From positions 20,383 to 84,382 of the forward strand of contig PLTV01000391.1 of assembly GCA_003164635.1 (NCBI GenBank): a stretch of 64,000 nucleotides of DNA, given 5' to 3'. The DNA comes from Acidobacteriaceae bacterium (GTDB lineage Bacteria; Acidobacteriota; Terriglobia; Terriglobales; Acidobacteriaceae). Below, one piece after another: positions 44,357 through 54,900 of this stretch; the stretch's first letter is position 1; every line of letters starts with the position of its first letter. Below the pieces are notes generated by a model. It was not told the origin of the DNA and made no database searches. It was given only the letters and a program-made list of their open reading frames with translations. Made by a program: the position numbers and the translations under genes.

Positions 44357-45517
44357 TCACCGCTGTTCCGTCTCGACTGCGGCGATAAGCGCATCGAGTG
44401 CAGATGTTTGTCGCGTCGCATCTCCGGAATCGAACGGTCCTTGCCAGTTCATCCCCAGTTTGTGATTTTCTCCCTGATCTTTCTGCCAGATGCTGTCGGC
44501 ATTGATGCGAAGAAACGAACGGTATGCCGGCCGGGGCGCGACTCGATAAAGCTTTACCAGGTTCCGCATGAAGACGCCCTTGAATTGCGGTAAGTCGGGC
44601 CCTCCGCCCGGATGCTCGTTCAGAACGCCGCCGGGAGTTACAAGCATGGCAATCGTCGCCTGGGCGATCGCCTCGGCCTGTGGTAACAGGGAGGAGTCGC
44701 CATCCGCCTGGGCGAGCTCGACTAATCCACCAAGGACGACCCCCTGGTTATATGTCCAGGTTGTCTGGTGATTATTTGTACACGCGGCAGGGTTCTTCGC
44801 ATTCAGACCGTCGTTCACGAGGTTTTCAGCGTTGACCATACCGGATGCCTTGAACCACCGCCATTCCTTCTGAGCCCAGGCAAGATATTGCGCCTTCTTC
44901 TCAGGATCGGCGACGCGATTCGCAAGCCCCGCGGAAATTTCAAGGAAGAGTTCGTTCGTGACCGCGTTTTTGTATGCGGAGTGTTGCAGGTCTTTGCTCC
45001 ACCAGACACCGCCGCCACAAGTCCCGGTTTCCCATTGCTTGGTCATGTCGGCGAAGATGGTCTCAGCCATCTGAAGGTAACTCGCTGTCTTCGTGAGATC
45101 GTAGGCGTCAATCCACGCCAGGGCCCACCATCCCTCATCGTCGTTTGAGTCATTCACAAAATTGTGAATGCGATAAGTCTTGTTCGCCTTGGCAAAGGTG
45201 TTGGCGACTGCACCGAGATACTTCGTCGTGTGCGAGACCCGGGAATAATCGACCAGGACCGTGATGGCATTCGCAGTATTCCACCAGTCTGTGGGCTTTC
45301 GATAGAGGCCGCTAGCGGGCACATACCAGGTCTGCAAAGTTTGAACGGCGAGCGTCGCATGTTGGGCGTCAGTGAGAGTCGACGAATTCGAGACATCGGA
45401 AGACCCCGCGCGTGCAGGAAAAAGAAAAGCTAAGAAGACTAGGACGGACAGGGTCAGCCGAATACCGAAAGACTGAAGGCTGAGACGCTTGATCAGGCGT
45501 ACGCTTCGCGAATTCAT
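44357..45517 (-). CDS. Exported GH76-type alpha-1,6-mannanase-like glycosidase
   Basis: 386 residues from ATG 45517. A signal peptide (cleaved near PARAG) leads into an (alpha/alpha)6-barrel with the GH76 signature NDSNDDEGWWALAWIDAYD, whose adjacent Asp pair is the catalytic dyad in this family, and CGGGVWWSKD and YKNAVTNELFLEISAGLA further on. GH76 enzymes cut alpha-1,6-mannan backbones of yeast and fungal walls. It is divergent from the GH127-type gene. With the GH92 protein at 60411 it suggests mannan use. Confidence 0.88.
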   Translation of the reverse strand: MNSRSVRLIKRLSLQSFGIRLTLSVLVFLAFLFPARAGSSDVSNSSTLTDAQHATLAVQTLQTWYVPASGLYRKPTDWWNTANAITVLVDYSRVSHTTKYLGAVANTFAKANKTYRIHNFVNDSNDDEGWWALAWIDAYDLTKTASYLQMAETIFADMTKQWETGTCGGGVWWSKDLQHSAYKNAVTNELFLEISAGLANRVADPEKKAQYLAWAQKEWRWFKASGMVNAENLVNDGLNAKNPAACTNNHQTTWTYNQGVVLGGLVELAQADGDSSLLPQAEAIAQATIAMLVTPGGVLNEHPGGGPDLPQFKGVFMRNLVKLYRVAPRPAYRSFLRINADSIWQKDQGENHKLGMNWQGPFDSGDATRQTSALDALIAAVETEQR

Positions 45518-45818
45518 TTTGACGACCCTTCGATAGAAGAGATGTACCGCGGAGTGGATTCGCGATTGCGATTGTGCGGCAGATCTCGCCAACTGATCGG
45601 AATCCCGCTCTTAAGAACCATTGAAACAAACTCAGGCGGTGCCGTCCATGACCACTTCGGTGATGCAATCTCGATCCATTAGCATTGGTCCGAAGACAGT
45701 CACTGAACTGATCCGCCAGAGGTACTCTAGAAAAGAGAGCATGGTGTGGCGCAGTTGTCGAAACGGCTTCGGCGTCGCCATGCAGAAGCTTTCAGCGTTC
45801 TGATTTTGGGAGCCGAGA
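45518..45818. other. 301-bp divergent intergenic region
   Basis: The shared upstream region of the GH76 and GH127 genes. I see no gene and no clear promoter or repeat; only the ribosome-binding site GGGAG, six bases before the GH127 start at 45819, is evident. Confidence 0.4.
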
Positions 45819-47885
45819 ATGAGCCGAGCCTTTCCATTTGGTCCCACGCGTCGCAGATTTGTAGGTCAGCTCAGCATTCTCATGGCAATGCCGGGCCTTT
45901 TGACTTCGAAGCTTTTCGGATCTCAGAACCAATCCGCAGGGCCATCGGAACCGCCGAAGGCTTCTTCGACAGTTCGAAATCGCGCTCCGCTCGCGTCGAG
46001 CGCCTTCTATCCGCTGCCCTTGGGATCGATTCGCCCGCAGGGATGGCTTCTTCGGCAACTCCACATTCAGGCGAGCGGACTGAGCGGCCATTTGGATGAA
46101 ACCTGGGCGGACGTCGGGCCCAACAGCGGCTGGCTGGGAGGAACCGGCGAATCGTGGGAACGCGGACCTTACTTTCTCGATGGACTCATCCCTTTGGCGT
46201 ACCTGCTCGACGACGCAGGCCTCAAAGCGAAAGCGCAGAAATATGTGAATTGGACGCTCGAGCATCAGCAGCCGAATGGAATGATTGGGCCGGCTTCGAA
46301 TGACGATTGGTGGCCGCGCATCGTAATGCTGAAGGTGCTCACCCAATACCAGGAGCTGACGGGAGACCCGCGCGTGATTCCGTTGATGGATCGCTATTTC
46401 CGATACCAGTTGCGGGCACTTCCGACTCGCCCTCTGCGAGATTGGGGCAAGTTCCGGTGGCAGGACGAGCTGCTCAGCGTGCTGTGGCTTTATAACCGGA
46501 CCGGTTCTGCGTATCTGATCGACTTGGCTAAGCTACTCAAGCAACAAGGACACGATTGGCAGGCGCAGTATGCCGATTTCCAATACAAGCAACGGATAAC
46601 GGCGGAATACATCAAGCTTGAAGAAGGCGGAGGCCTCAAGGATCTTGCGCTTTCAACGCACGGCGTCAACAACGGGCAAGCAGTCAAGGCAGGTCCGGTA
46701 TGGTCGATGGTTTCGGGTCAACCGCAGGACCGCGCGGCGGTTCTCAAGATGATTGCGGAGCTCGACAAATACCACGGCCTGCCAAACGGAATGTTCTCGT
46801 GCGACGAGCATCTGGCAGGCACTGATCCGTCGCAGGGATCGGAGCTGTGTACGGTTGTGGAATACATGTTTTCGCTTGAGCAATCCCTTGCTATTATCGG
46901 CGACGCCTCGCTCGGCGACAAGCTGGAACGTCTGGCATTCAATGCCTTGCCGGGGACGTTCACAGACGACATGTGGGCGCACCAATACAACCAGGAGCCC
47001 AACCAGGTTGAATGCAGCCTGCACCACAAGCCGTGGACGACGGATGGACCGGAATCGAATCTGTATGGACTGGAGCCCAACTTCGGGTGTTGCACGGCCA
47101 ACTTCCATCAGGGGTGGCCGAAATTTGCCAACAGTCTTTTCTTCCTGTCCGGCGCGCACGGGGGCACTGAGGAAGATGGCCTGGTTGCTGCGGTGTACGC
47201 TCCGAGCGAGGTCACAACATCCATTCGCGATACGCCGGTCCAGGTGATTGAGGAGACGGACTACCCGTTTCGCGGTACAGTGCGGTTTACGATTCGCCCC
47301 GCGGTTCAACTTCGATTCCCTATGCGCTTCCGCATCCCTGCCTGGGCCATGGGTACCACGATCGTTGTCAACGGACTGGCTGAGGCTGAACCTGCGCCGG
47401 GCGCGTTTGCCGTTATTGACCGCGTATGGCATGCCGGAGATCGGGTGGAACTGACATTCCCGATGGCGCCTCGCGTCTCTCACTGGTTCCGTGATTCTGT
47501 TGCGGCCGAGCGTGGACCCCTTGTCTTCTCGTATGGAATTGGCGAGAGTTGGGTCAAGTTGCGCGATCGCGGGATGACCGCCGATTGGCAGGTGTTTCCA
47601 ACCACGCCTTGGAATTATGCGTTGAGCCTGAACACTGCGGCCGACCGACACTCAATCGCCGTTCAAGAATCAGTTGTCGGGGACGGTCCATTTACGAGAG
47701 AGCATGCCCCGGTCAGTTTGTCGGTGAAGGCTCGGAGAGTAGATGCGTGGCGCGCCGAAGATGGAGTTGCCGATGCGATTGCGCAGAGCCCGGTGGCCAG
47801 TGACGCACCAGAAGAAACCATCACCCTGATTCCGTATGCGGCTGCAAAACTCCGCATCACCGCATTCCCGCAGTGCAAATCCTAA
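45819..47885 (+). CDS. Exported GH127-type beta-L-arabinofuranosidase-like protein (DUF1680)
   Basis: 688 residues from ATG 45819, six bases after GGGAG. A Tat-like signal (TRRRFVGQLSILMAM) suggests export. The (alpha/alpha)6-barrel spans about 55-430, with SGWLGGTGESWERGPYFLDG, QPNGMIGP and the Glu/Cys metal site segments ELCTVVEYMFS and NFGCCTANFHQGWPKF. In characterised GH127 enzymes a Glu and three Cys bind zinc, and one Cys is the nucleophile; the CC pair is present here. Two beta-sandwich domains complete the protein. The substrate is probably arabinose-containing plant glycans. Confidence 0.88.
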   Translation: MSRAFPFGPTRRRFVGQLSILMAMPGLLTSKLFGSQNQSAGPSEPPKASSTVRNRAPLASSAFYPLPLGSIRPQGWLLRQLHIQASGLSGHLDETWADVGPNSGWLGGTGESWERGPYFLDGLIPLAYLLDDAGLKAKAQKYVNWTLEHQQPNGMIGPASNDDWWPRIVMLKVLTQYQELTGDPRVIPLMDRYFRYQLRALPTRPLRDWGKFRWQDELLSVLWLYNRTGSAYLIDLAKLLKQQGHDWQAQYADFQYKQRITAEYIKLEEGGGLKDLALSTHGVNNGQAVKAGPVWSMVSGQPQDRAAVLKMIAELDKYHGLPNGMFSCDEHLAGTDPSQGSELCTVVEYMFSLEQSLAIIGDASLGDKLERLAFNALPGTFTDDMWAHQYNQEPNQVECSLHHKPWTTDGPESNLYGLEPNFGCCTANFHQGWPKFANSLFFLSGAHGGTEEDGLVAAVYAPSEVTTSIRDTPVQVIEETDYPFRGTVRFTIRPAVQLRFPMRFRIPAWAMGTTIVVNGLAEAEPAPGAFAVIDRVWHAGDRVELTFPMAPRVSHWFRDSVAAERGPLVFSYGIGESWVKLRDRGMTADWQVFPTTPWNYALSLNTAADRHSIAVQESVVGDGPFTREHAPVSLSVKARRVDAWRAEDGVADAIAQSPVASDAPEETITLIPYAAAKLRITAFPQCKS

Positions 47886-47886
47886 T

Positions 47887-47928
47887 CCGGCAGCCGGAGC
47901 GATTCAGTTTATTGACCGCGCTACGCGA
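47887..47928. terminator. Two short hairpins between convergent genes
   Basis: TCCGG-CAG-CCGGA (47887-47899) and CGCG-CTA-CGCG (47918-47928) lie between the GH127-type gene and lctP. Both stems are short and T-tracts are poor, so a terminator role is only suggested by location. Confidence 0.3.
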
Positions 47929-47934
47929 ACCAGC

Positions 47935-49746
47935 TCAGGGAATTACCAATAGGCGGAACGGATAAACGTAGGCAAGCAGCAAAACCAGCCCCGCCGCCAA
48001 CAGCGCCAGGGCGAGGCTATGCCAGAACACGAAGCGAAGGATCGAGCTCTCCTGGCCGTACTGGTCGGTTGCCGTGCTTGCCACAACAATGTTTTGTGCG
48101 GCGATCATCTTGCCCATCACGCCGCCGGTGGTGTTTGCAGACGCCATGAGGACCGCTGAGACACCAATCTGTCGCGCGGTGAGCTTCTGCAAACTTCCGA
48201 AAAGGACATTCGAAGACGTGTCAGAGCCCGTGGACGCTGTGCCCAGCCAGCCAACGAGCGTGCCGAAGAAGGGATACAACACACCGGTGCGCGCGAAAGC
48301 GAGACCCATCGCCGCATCCAGACCACAGTAGCGGGTGATGAATCCCAAAGCGAGCATGGCGGCAATGGTCAGCACGGTAAAGCGAATGGTGAATAACGTG
48401 GCAAGGAATGTTTGCAGCAAAGCCTTTGGTCCGAGGCCCATCAACAGGCCTGAAAGCACCGCGGCAACAAAAATGCCCGTGCCGGTAGCCGTTACCCAGT
48501 TCAGCTTGAACTCAGCAGCTTCGATTGTCGGCTTCAGTACTACGGGAGACACGCGCTGCACAACTTTGTTCAAGCCTTGCACCGGAATGGAAATTGTGGT
48601 CGCACGATCGACAGGCTTCGAGAACTGAGGGATGCCCCACAAGAAGACAACAATGCTGAGAACGAGCCACGGAAGCCACGCCTTGAATGTCTGCGCAGAA
48701 GTATGGTCAAATTTCTGACGCTTCGAACGAGTAATGTCTTCGCCCTTGGCATTGAGCACCCGCTTCGGCTTCCAGAAGCGCAGAAAACCAATCAGTACGA
48801 CTATCGTTGAAGAGGACGCCACAATCGCAACCAGGGTAGGCCCAAAACTGGCCGCCATCCAATATTGTGTACCGGCAAACGTGACGGCGGCAACAAGAAT
48901 GGCCGGCCAAACCTCGAGCATATTCTTAAATCCTGCGTACACCAGAATCAACCAGAAGGGGACCAGCAGGCAAAATGGCACCAGCATCAGCGCGGTCATT
49001 TTCGTGAGTGAAAGCACGTCGAGCCTTGTGACCTCTGAGAGGGTCACGACGGGAATGCCGAGCGCGCCGAAGGCCACGGGGGCGGTGTTTGCAATGAGCG
49101 AGAGGCCGGCGGCCTGCATGGGCTTGAATCCGAGGCTGACCAGAATCGCTCCACATACGGCAACCGGTGTTCCAAAGCCCGATGTTCCTTCAAAGAATGC
49201 GCCCAATGCGAAGGCAATCAGCAGCAGTTGCAACCGGCTGTCGTCGGTAATATTGGTGAGGCTCTCCTGAAGCGCACGGAACCGGCCTGTCTTCACAGTC
49301 AATTGATAGAGGTAAATCACTGGCAGAACGATCCAGCAAATGGGGAAGATGCCATAGCCTGCGCCATAAACGGTGCTGGTGAGCGCCAGGCGCATCGGCA
49401 TGTGGAATAAATACACAGCAATCGTAAGCGCAGCGAGCAACCCAATGACTGCCGCAACGTGGGCCTTGAGCCGAAAGATGGCCATGGCGCTGAGCAGGAT
49501 GACAATCGGAAGAGAGGCGAAGAATGTGGACAGCCACCAGTGGCCTGTTGGATCGTAGGATTGCTGCCACGAACCGGACCTCGGGTTCGTCGCGAGCAGG
49601 TACACGATTCCTGCGGCGAGCGCGATGCCTGCCGCGACCTTCAACGAGAGTGAGAACGCAGTGGAGCCGCTTGATACTCGCCCCAAGGGGGGACGGGGAT
49701 TCGGCGAGTTGGGCGCGCGTGTCACTCGATCGAGCCTGAAAACCAT
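47935..49746 (-). CDS. lctP: L-lactate permease (LctP family)
   Basis: 603 residues with about 13 membrane helices across almost the whole length. LctP-type features include GTSGFGTPVAVCGAILVSLGF, IANTAPVAFGALGIPVV, and near the C-terminus GTLVGWLGTASTGSDTSSNVLFG and ASANTTGGVMGKMI. The N-terminal 45 residues are a hydrophilic extension not usual in the family. It takes up lactate or glycolate with protons. The gene follows the mechanosensitive-like gene by 66 bp and is last in the leftward run from treS. No lactate dehydrogenase gene is visible. Confidence 0.92.
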   Translation of the reverse strand: MVFRLDRVTRAPNSPNPRPPLGRVSSGSTAFSLSLKVAAGIALAAGIVYLLATNPRSGSWQQSYDPTGHWWLSTFFASLPIVILLSAMAIFRLKAHVAAVIGLLAALTIAVYLFHMPMRLALTSTVYGAGYGIFPICWIVLPVIYLYQLTVKTGRFRALQESLTNITDDSRLQLLLIAFALGAFFEGTSGFGTPVAVCGAILVSLGFKPMQAAGLSLIANTAPVAFGALGIPVVTLSEVTRLDVLSLTKMTALMLVPFCLLVPFWLILVYAGFKNMLEVWPAILVAAVTFAGTQYWMAASFGPTLVAIVASSSTIVVLIGFLRFWKPKRVLNAKGEDITRSKRQKFDHTSAQTFKAWLPWLVLSIVVFLWGIPQFSKPVDRATTISIPVQGLNKVVQRVSPVVLKPTIEAAEFKLNWVTATGTGIFVAAVLSGLLMGLGPKALLQTFLATLFTIRFTVLTIAAMLALGFITRYCGLDAAMGLAFARTGVLYPFFGTLVGWLGTASTGSDTSSNVLFGSLQKLTARQIGVSAVLMASANTTGGVMGKMIAAQNIVVASTATDQYGQESSILRFVFWHSLALALLAAGLVLLLAYVYPFRLLVIP

Positions 49747-49812
49747 TACTTCATTCCGGTACCTCGAATCCTACATGACACGCTGGAGTTCCGAGGCGCT
49801 GCCGGCGACAAA

Positions 49813-50625
49813 TCAGAAATGGCGAATGGAATCGGCGCTGTTCGCAGGTGTGTCTTCGGGAGGGATGGTTCCATGTTCCACTGCCCTGTCTGAGTGGCTT
49901 TCAAGAGATCGACTTACAAGGTCGCGCGAGCCAAGTCCTATGGCAAGAGAAAGTGTAAGCACAATGCCGCCGAAGAGAATACCGAATGCCAATTCCGCGA
50001 CCACACCTCCAATCTCAAGATGGTCGAGCACCATTGCGGCGGTGAGTACGAGGACAAGCCACTTGACTCCCAGCGAAAGAAACCGCGCATATTGCAGTTG
50101 GGCGTTCACCGCGCCGATCAGCACAGATCGAGCCAGGAACCGGGCAATCAGTGTGCCGGCAATCAGCAGGAAGATACCGCCGACCGCATGAGTGAGGTAA
50201 GGCAACAAAGAAATGGGGAGCGTCGTCGCAGATGCGTAGGAGGCGTCGAATGCCGAGACGCCGATGATGAGCCCGAGCAGCACACAAATCCAGAAAGAGC
50301 CTCGTGCGATCAAGGCGCTTGGCGAAGTGGCAGGAGTCCAATCCGCATTTCCTCTCGTTCTTGCGACGTATTCGTCAAATTTCGTCCAGGCCAGCGCCCG
50401 CCGAAGAATGGCGGAGATCAGCATGCCAATCGCGGTGAAAACTGCCAATGCAACAAAAAAGGCCAGAATGCCAGGCAGGATGGCGATGAGCAATGACAGT
50501 ACGCGGTAGAGCGATTGGTGGAGTGCGTCGGACATGTGATGCCAGACCGACGGGTTGTCGGGATAGATTGGTCCTGAGCGATCGCTGGGTGTTAATTGCA
50601 TGAGCGCGGCAAGGGCATTCTGCAT
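49813..50625 (-). CDS. Conserved TM-helix (mechanosensitive-channel-like) membrane protein
   Basis: 270 residues from ATG 50625, eight bases after AAGGAG. Five membrane helices are predicted (about 42-70, 108-128, 140-165, 185-205, 210-232). The repeated pattern ILPGILAFFVALAVFTAIGMLISAIL ... ILFGGIVLTLSLAIGLGSRDL matches the conserved TM-helix repeat (PF05552) linked to small-conductance mechanosensitive channels. It lacks the soluble MscS beta domain, so gating may differ. Its place behind trehalose genes fits an osmotic role. Confidence 0.75.
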   Translation of the reverse strand: MQNALAALMQLTPSDRSGPIYPDNPSVWHHMSDALHQSLYRVLSLLIAILPGILAFFVALAVFTAIGMLISAILRRALAWTKFDEYVARTRGNADWTPATSPSALIARGSFWICVLLGLIIGVSAFDASYASATTLPISLLPYLTHAVGGIFLLIAGTLIARFLARSVLIGAVNAQLQYARFLSLGVKWLVLVLTAAMVLDHLEIGGVVAELAFGILFGGIVLTLSLAIGLGSRDLVSRSLESHSDRAVEHGTIPPEDTPANSADSIRHF

Positions 50626-50770
50626 GAGACCGACTCCTTGAGAAAAACTTCCCTGTTGCGTCTAAAAAGCATGGGCGAGTTTGAATCGTTGAACGGCTCT
50701 CGGTTACCGAATTCAACTGCGTCGTTGACCGTGAGCATTCGATCGCCGGGGTCTTGACACTCGCTTTCGT

Positions 50771-51961
50771 TTACGGGTTGAATCGATCGGGCCAGCGCCA
50801 TCGCGAGACCAGATATGGTTTTTCTGCCTCGAATGCACCGGCGACTGCTTCAATGTGTTGTTCCACGCCGGTTCCTGAGGAAGTGATGTTGATATGACTG
50901 GCAACCCAGGCAAGATAAAGCGGTATAAGCGCGCCGAGGAGGTGTCCTCGATTGATGGTCCTCAGGCGGTAGGCAAGCACGAAGTCGTACACGATGCGCG
51001 CCCAGAGATGCTCGGGCATTTGGAACGCGGTTGCGTCTGTGGCGTAAAGCCTCTTCAGCCCGATGAGCGTATTGGGCGGCAATACCAGCGACCAGATCTC
51101 GCGCAAGTTTGTGTACGCGAGACGAAACGTATCGAGCATCGGCGTGATATCGGCAGATGCGTCTGAGATTTGCGGCGGCTGCATCGGGTGACGAGCCACG
51201 GGCGTCTGACGCGCGCGCTGCCAGAACGCAGCTTTGGCGTCGATTTCTGCAAAGAGCGAACCAGTCACCGAAGCCAGGATCGCGTTGATGTCGGGATCGG
51301 CCGGCTGTGGTTGAGCTCGCGGTCCCACATCGAATTCGTTGACAGCGAAACCCGCAACAGCCGCCTCGCTTACCGGCCATACAAGTGATGTGTTCTGGTT
51401 GAGAGCACTCAAACGCTCCGCGACCGAGGCGAGGCGTTCGGCCATGCGGCGTGAAAGGCCGAGATCGATCGCCAGGGGGAACCGGGCACGCGAAGCGAAC
51501 AGCGCCCGCGTGAGTGGATAGAGAATGGCGGAGTTCACCAGGCCGGCATGCGGAGGCATTTCGTAACAAGGGATTGCGAGGTCGGTGGGAGTGTTCAAAA
51601 CCGCGTTGGAAAGTTCGCGCAGCCCGGAAGGCCGGAGCGACGCCGAAGCCGGTCCGAGGATCAGAATGGCACGCGCCTCATTCTGTTCGGCTAATTGATT
51701 GGCAAGTACGAATTCGGCCGCGGTGAGCGTCCACGAGGAGACCGCGGAGGGAACGGGAATGATCTTGAGTGAGTGCCAGGACTCGGTGGCGGGCGCGTCC
51801 GGCGTTGCCACAATCATTCCCTCTGCCGACGGAAGCGAGGCGAGGGTTGAAAGGACAGTTTGAAGCGTTTCCGGTTCCATTGCAGCGAGCAGGACGAGCA
51901 GGCCCGGAGCGGACCGTGCCGAAGCGAAGGAGTTCTCGAGGATTGGGTTTGTGGTCGCCAT
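50771..51961 (-). CDS. GT-A-like glycosyltransferase (mannosyl/glucosylglycerate synthase-like)
   Basis: 396 residues from ATG 51961, seven bases after AGGAG and only 24 bp downstream of treS. The segment ILYPLTRALFASRARFPLAIDLGLSRR (about 146-172) recalls the YPLTRALYG...RxPIGGDFGLS block of mannosylglycerate/glucosylglycerate synthase-like GT-A enzymes, but GG is replaced by AI. The C-terminus (LREIWSLVLPPNTLIGLKRL, RIVYDFVLAYRLRTI, PYLVSRWRWPDRFNP) is a helical domain typical of this group. The N-terminal nucleotide-sugar region is degraded: no clear DxD. It may be a divergent or non-catalytic member. Co-transcription with treS points to compatible-solute or glycogen-related metabolism. 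Confidence 0.65.
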   Translation of the reverse strand: MATTNPILENSFASARSAPGLLVLLAAMEPETLQTVLSTLASLPSAEGMIVATPDAPATESWHSLKIIPVPSAVSSWTLTAAEFVLANQLAEQNEARAILILGPASASLRPSGLRELSNAVLNTPTDLAIPCYEMPPHAGLVNSAILYPLTRALFASRARFPLAIDLGLSRRMAERLASVAERLSALNQNTSLVWPVSEAAVAGFAVNEFDVGPRAQPQPADPDINAILASVTGSLFAEIDAKAAFWQRARQTPVARHPMQPPQISDASADITPMLDTFRLAYTNLREIWSLVLPPNTLIGLKRLYATDATAFQMPEHLWARIVYDFVLAYRLRTINRGHLLGALIPLYLAWVASHINITSSGTGVEQHIEAVAGAFEAEKPYLVSRWRWPDRFNP

Positions 51962-51985
51962 CTTCGTTCTCCTGATGCGGATGAG

Positions 51986-54900
51986 CTACAAGGCTAAGAT
52001 GCCCGCGAGTGGGATGCGGAGCCATGTGGGCCGATTGTTGAGTTCGTACAGCAATTCGTACAAGGCTTTCTCAAGCATATATGCGGCAAGCAGGGCCTGT
52101 GCCTGTTCAGGGGCGGGAAGCAGTCCAGGATTGGCGGCGATGGTTTCGCGATAGGCGCGAAGGAATTCGGACGAGGTCGAATTCTGCCAGAAAGTCGCCC
52201 AGGCGGTAAGATTCTCCTGAGTCGATGAGCTTGCCAGGTCTGACCCAACGTTTGAGAACCGGTGAAGTCCGGCGAATGCGACATACGAAAGCGAGCGAAT
52301 CATTCCCGCCACGTCCTTAAGGGGTGACTGTCTTTGGCGCCGCTCCGACAACGGGCGCGCCGGTTCGCCCTCGAAATCGAGAAGAACAAAGTCTCCCGTG
52401 GCCGGTTTTGGCTGGAGGCGATACGGAGATTTGTCTGTCGCGGCTGCCTGGCTATCGCTCACGCGCAGCGTTTGACCGAGGTGGTAATCTCCGTGGATTC
52501 GAATCCGTTGTCCTCCCGCTGAAAGCGAGGTAATGGCGTTCGCGCGCGCAAACAGATCGATGCGCCGCGAGAGCAGCAATCCGGCATCGTCGGCAGTCAA
52601 GTCTTTCAATGTTGACAGCTTGATTTTAAGGGCTTCTAACGTCGATGTGATCTGCCCATCGATGCGCTGCGCCTCTCGGGCAAGATCCTCTGACGTAAAT
52701 GGCTCGGCGCCAAATGCCGGATCGTTTGTGGGTGTTGCCAGGGCTAAGTGCATTTCTGCCGTTCGTTTGCCAAGCAACGCCGCAGCTTCCAATGCAGGGG
52801 ACGCCAATTCGAGAGCTTCGCGATGTGGGGCTCGCTCGTTCAGGAAATTGGGAGCGCCCGTTGCCGGCGGCGCAGAAAGCTTCACGACCGACGCAAAATA
52901 GCCCTCAAACTGATCGAGGAACCACTGCCACCCATCGCCCTGATTGGCCACCAGGCCTTGCAGCATGGCAACGGTAGTTTTCTCGCCCTTTGAAGAAGTC
53001 AGACTGATCTCGCCGAGGAACGGAGCAATCCTCTGAAAATGTGCGGTTTCGGTAAGGAACCGGCCGATTTCGACGTCAGGATTTTCGCCCGGCTGAATTC
53101 GACGGAAAAGTTTCAGAATGAGTTGCTTGCCATAGAGAATTGAGGTGTTTGACTGTTCGGCAGACCCGACCCTTGAATTCAACCCCCGGGCTTGCTTAGG
53201 GTCGAAGGCATTCGAGGCGCGCGCTTCAAGACAGCCGCGAGGCGCAGTATCCGTCGGGGCGAGGCTTGCCGGCGCGACCGCCTCGCCTGGTTGCGCTGTA
53301 ATCGGCACAGGCGACGGCGGAACAACGACCGAAGGACTCATCTCGCCTTCTGTTTGCGCCTGAACTTCGTTTCTGAGACTCTCTTCGGCGGTGGAGTTTC
53401 CCGGAGTGGTCGAAAGGCCTAACGTTGCGTTTCGCTCAATGAGTGAGAGGATGCCGTCGCGGAAGTCAGCGCAAAATGTCGCATCATATAGAACAAATTC
53501 GCCCAGATGTGTTGCAACCGTGGCGAGAATGCCCAACGGAAAGTTAACCCTCTGTTGGTCAGCATCGAACGAATTACTGACTGCCAGTGGAACACTATAC
53601 GTGTCAGTCGGGCCGACGGAGTAGGTAATTTCAACAAAAAACAGCGCCAGCCGTATCGCAACTTGTCCCCGGATGTCCGTCCCCTTTGCAGTGCCGTCCG
53701 GCGCCTGCGCCTCAGAAAGTTCAACCCAATCGACAACGCGCACTGATTGGATCTTCCGGGTCTTGGCTCCAAACCAGCGTTGTTGCGGCAGCCACTCGGG
53801 AAGCGCCCCTTGCAGCAGCTCCGGTCCGCGACCGGCCATGAACCCGGCCCACCCACTCGACAGCAACTCCAGCGCCGCGGCTTCCCGTGCTAGCTCGGCC
53901 TCCGCTCCTGCATCTTGCGGCTTGACCGCGATGGGCGGCAACTCGCTTGCCGGTTGAAGTTCAAGCCACAAAAAGGAATACGGAGCCAGGGAAAGCGCAT
54001 AAGGCGCCTCGGTGATGGCCGGGAAAGAAACATACCCAAGCATCTCAACCGCCTCATGCCCGCCATATTCTGAGAGGTCCAGCGAGACAGGCTGAGCAAA
54101 GCGGCTCAAATTGGCGACGCATAGAACCGTCTCGCGTGTCCCATCGCCACGATCGAGCTCGCGCAGGTACGCGAGAATCTTTCTATTTTCAGGATTAAGA
54201 AACTTGAGCGATCCCCGGCCAAAAACCTGGAAAAGCTTGCGCAGAGCAATCATATTGCGCGTCCAGTGCAACAGGCTTGATTGATCGCTCAGCTGCGCTT
54301 CAACGTTGATGACCTGGTATCCGTAGACGGGGTCCATGACGACGGGAAAGTAAAGCCGGGCCGGGTCGCAGCGAGAGAAGCCGGCGTTACGATCCGAGTT
54401 CCACTGCATGGGAGTGCGTACCCCATTACGATCGCCCAGATAGATGTTGTCTCCCATTCCGATCTCGTCGCCGTAATAGAGAATGGGCGTTCCGGGGAAG
54501 CTGAGAAGCAGCGAATTCAGCAACTCGATGCGCCGCCGATTGTTGTCGACGAGCGGAGCCAGACGGCGCCGGATGCCGACATTGATCCGCATGCGCGGGT
54601 CAGCGGAATATGCAAAGTACATATAGTCGCGCTCGTCGTTGGTCACCATTTCGAGCGTCAATTCGTCGTGATTGCGCAGAAACAGGCCCCATTGACAATT
54701 TCCAGGAATGTCGGGCGTTTGCGCCATGATATCGGTGATCGGTAGCCGGTCTTCCTGACGGAGGGCCATATAGATTCGCGGCATAAGCGGAAAGTGGAAG
54801 GCCATATGGCACTCGTCGCCATCGCCGAAATAGGGACGGACGTCCGCCGGCCACTGATTGGCTTCAGCCAGGATCAGCCGATTCGCATAGTCTGCATCGA

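Noticed and set aside
46653..47651. 332-codon open frame on the minus strand
   Set aside because: Entirely antisense to the well-supported GH127-type gene, Arg/His-rich and without any family motif.
50754..50782. Perfect TTGACA on the plus strand
   Set aside because: No plus-strand gene follows; it lies at the 3' end of a leftward gene, so it is probably fortuitous.
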